From: Microbacterium sp. AG1240
GTDB lineage: Bacteria; Actinomycetota; Actinomycetes; Actinomycetales; Microbacteriaceae
NCBI RefSeq assembly: GCF_003635115.1
Contig: NZ_RBXJ01000001.1
Location: 496,001-560,000 of the forward strand
Length of the DNA stretch: 64,000 bases
Direction: 5' to 3'
The notes beneath the pieces were generated by a model. The model saw nothing but the letters and a program-made list of their open reading frames with translations. It did no database searches and was not told the origin of the DNA. The translations under genes and the position numbers were made by a program. Positions 62,111 to 64,000 of the stretch are shown piece after piece (position 1 is the first letter of the stretch; every line of letters begins with the position of its first letter).

Positions 62111-63175
62111 ATGCGAACTTCAATGATCACCGGTGTCGCACTCCTCGGAGCCGGCGCCCTCCTGCTCGCCGGGTGCTCCGGCGACACCGCCGGCGCCGGC
62201 ACCGACGGCGGCGACCCGGCATCCACGCCGCTGAGCTACTCGCAGCCGCACACCGACCCGTTCCAGAACGCCGAGAACGTCGGCTCGATGGAGCGTTTCG
62301 CCGAGCTGGGCTACGCCACCATCCCCGCGACCAACGCCGACCGCGATGCCGCGCAGCAGATCACCGACATCCAGACGCTCATCAACAAGGGCGCGAAGGG
62401 CCTCGTCATCTCGGTGGGCGACGCCGACGCGATCGTGCCCGCGATCGAGTACGCGAACGACGCCGGTGTTCCGATCGTCGCGATCGACGAGGCGCCCGCC
62501 TCGGGCAACATCGCGATGATCGTGCGCGCCGACAACGTCAACATGGGCGCTCTGGCCTGCGAGGAGATGGGCTCGCGCGTCGCCGCCGGCTCGGCAGTCA
62601 TCACCCTCGACGGCGACCCGGTCACCTCCAACGGTCGCGACCGCACCAACGGCTTCAACGACTGCATGAAGGAGAACTACCCCGACGTGCAGCTCGTGAA
62701 CGTCGCCACCGAGTGGGACCCGGCCAAGGCCGCCACCGGCATCGAGACCGCGCTGAACCAGTACTCGAACGTCGCCGGCATCTACAACCAGAGCGACGCG
62801 ACCTTCTTCCCGACGATCCTCGACACCCTGCAGTCGATCGGCAAGCTCATCCCCGTCGGCGAGGCCGGTCACATCGTGCAGGTCTCGGTCGACGCGAGCC
62901 CCATGGCCATGACCGCGATCCGCGACGGATGGCTCGACGCGGCCATCGCCCAGCCGATGACCGACTACATCGACTACGGCGCGGACTACCTCACGCGCGC
63001 CATCGAGGGCGAGACCTTCGCACCCGGTGAGACCGACCACGGCAGCGTCATCGAGGAGCGCAACGGCAACCTCGTCGACCTGCTGCCGACCCCGGTCGTC
63101 ACCAAGGAGAACGTCGACGACCCTGAGCTCTGGGGCAACAAGCAGTTCGCCCTGGACGCCTTCGGCGTCGCGTAA
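62111..63175 (+). CDS. Sugar ABC transporter substrate-binding lipoprotein
   Basis: The 354-aa protein has a lipobox (A-L-L-L-A-G-C, lipidated Cys near residue 22) and a periplasmic-binding-protein fold of the ribose/galactose type (Peripla_BP_4). Two-lobed motifs include N-K-G-A-K-G-L-V-I-S-V and the hinge region near A-I-R-D-G-W-L-D-A-A. It delivers a sugar or sugar alcohol to the ATPase and permease encoded downstream. GAGAGGAAG precedes ATG 62111. Confidence 0.93.
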   Translation: MRTSMITGVALLGAGALLLAGCSGDTAGAGTDGGDPASTPLSYSQPHTDPFQNAENVGSMERFAELGYATIPATNADRDAAQQITDIQTLINKGAKGLVISVGDADAIVPAIEYANDAGVPIVAIDEAPASGNIAMIVRADNVNMGALACEEMGSRVAAGSAVITLDGDPVTSNGRDRTNGFNDCMKENYPDVQLVNVATEWDPAKAATGIETALNQYSNVAGIYNQSDATFFPTILDTLQSIGKLIPVGEAGHIVQVSVDASPMAMTAIRDGWLDAAIAQPMTDYIDYGADYLTRAIEGETFAPGETDHGSVIEERNGNLVDLLPTPVVTKENVDDPELWGNKQFALDAFGVA

Positions 63176-63216
63176 CACCCACCGCCCGACCGCGCAGCAT
63201 CCGAGACGGAGACGTC

Positions 63217-64000
63217 ATGACCGCTTCACCGACCACCGTGCCCGTCACCGTGCCCGCCATCGAGATCGATGGCGTCAGCAAGACGTACGGTGCGACGAGA
63301 GCCCTCCAAGACGTCTCCGTCTCGATCCTGCCCGGGCAGGTGCACGGCCTCATCGGCCGCAACGGCGCCGGCAAGTCCACGCTCCTGCGCATGATCACCG
63401 GCCTCGAGACCCCCGACACCGGGAGCGTGAAGTTCTTCGGATCCGAAGCGCCGCCCGCGTCCGATCCGAAGGCCTGGCAGCAGCGTGTCGCCTGCGTCTA
63501 CCAGCGTCCCTCCGTCTTCTCGAACCTCACGATCGCCGAGAACCTCTTCACGGGCCGGCTTCCGCAGCGCGGCGCCGGGGTGTCGTGGCGGCGCATGCAG
63601 GAGGAGTCCGAGCGCATCCTCACGGAGTGGAACATCCAGCTCGATCCGAAGATGCTGCTCTCCGACGCTCCACTGGAGGAGCGGCAGATGCTGACCATCG
63701 CCAAGGCGCTGGAGGCGGGCACCCGCATCGTGCTTCTCGATGAGCCGACCGTCCAGCTCGAGGGCGCGGCGATCCGCAGGCTCTTCGACAAGGTTCAGGA
63801 GCTCCAGGCGGCGGGCGTGACGTTCGTCTTCGTCTCCCATTTCCTCCGCGAAGTCACGGCGATCTGCGACTCCGCGACGGTGCTCCGCGACGGCAGACTG
63901 CTCTGGTCGCGGCTGGGCGACGACATCCGATCCGACGACCTCGTCGACGCGCTGCTCGCCGGCCAGGAGCAGCGGCGGCACCGGGCGGAGTCGACGACCG
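63217..64000 (+). CDS. Sugar ABC transporter ATP-binding protein (3' truncated by window end)
   Basis: Visible are about 261 codons from ATG 63217. The first ABC domain has Walker A HGLIGRNGAGKSTLLRM, Q-loop V-Y-Q-R-P-S, an atypical signature L-E-E-R-Q in place of LSGGQ, Walker B R-I-V-L-L-D-E-P-T and H-loop F-V-F-V-S-H. RbsA-type sugar ATPases have two such domains, so roughly half may lie beyond the edge. It belongs to the GntR-controlled transporter operon. Confidence 0.9.
   Translation, partial: MTASPTTVPVTVPAIEIDGVSKTYGATRALQDVSVSILPGQVHGLIGRNGAGKSTLLRMITGLETPDTGSVKFFGSEAPPASDPKAWQQRVACVYQRPSVFSNLTIAENLFTGRLPQRGAGVSWRRMQEESERILTEWNIQLDPKMLLSDAPLEERQMLTIAKALEAGTRIVLLDEPTVQLEGAAIRRLFDKVQELQAAGVTFVFVSHFLREVTAICDSATVLRDGRLLWSRLGDDIRSDDLVDALLAGQEQRRHRAESTT

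Overview
The window is high-GC DNA from an actinobacterium of the Microbacteriaceae, most likely a Microbacterium or close relative. This is inferred from the gene content and order (S10-spc-alpha ribosomal cluster, F420-type oxidoreductases, DUF7882-type protein, LPXTG pilus locus), frequent GTG starts, and apparent leaderless promoters of the form TANNNT-N6-start. No rRNA, tRNA, CRISPR array or insertion sequence was recognised.

Layout. 1-4.65 kb: a sortase-assembled pilus locus (5'-truncated LPLTG adhesin, backbone pilin with YPKN pilin motif and E-box, class C sortase), then a small MT0933-like antitoxin orphan. 4.9-6.1 kb: an AbiEi/DUF559-like orphan gene bracketed by two copies of a 70-bp nested palindrome. 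6.1-24.1 kb: the ribosomal superoperon (S10 operon, spc operon without an rpsN gene, secY-adk-map, a DsbA-like protein, infA-rpmJ-rpsM-rpsK-rpoA-rplQ). It is interrupted at 19.6-20.8 kb by a second AbiEi/DUF559-like paralogue, again bracketed by palindromes. 24.1-33.9 kb: SGNH acyltransferase, truA, an EEP-family phosphatase, an LPATG surface protein, a DUF4012 protein, two lipoproteins, and a sensor kinase followed by a membrane protein with a degenerate GGDEF-like domain. 34-38.6 kb: a cellulose/poly-glycan-synthase-like GT2, an OmpR-type regulator and a membrane-anchored GH6 glucanase, plausibly one exopolysaccharide locus.

38.8-55.7 kb holds single genes and small operons: DUF7882, MarR, PPOX, SRPBCC, DoxX-like, GH114-like and GH3 lipoproteins, TerC behind a probable yybP-ykoY manganese riboswitch, an XRE regulator, secreted proteins including a large M14 carboxypeptidase with an LATTG anchor, an LLM oxidoreductase, an ABC-2 exporter and a DUF2207 protein. 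Three short proteins that are easy to miss (38, 46 and 51 aa) are also annotated. 55.8-64 kb: a sugar catabolic locus with a class II aldolase, three successive FGGY kinases, a GntR repressor and the start of a sugar ABC transporter. The same TGTACGTACA palindrome lies in the aldolase promoter and in the transporter promoter, so the locus looks like one GntR regulon. The window ends inside the transporter ATPase.

The most unusual signals are: (1) two homologous nuclease-fold orphan genes, each flanked by large palindromes with the same geometry, at two places in the ribosomal region; (2) strong over-representation of the 9-mer GGATGCTGC/GCAGCATCC, including an inverted pair that forms the terminator between rpsK and rpoA; (3) a consistent leaderless-promoter signature.
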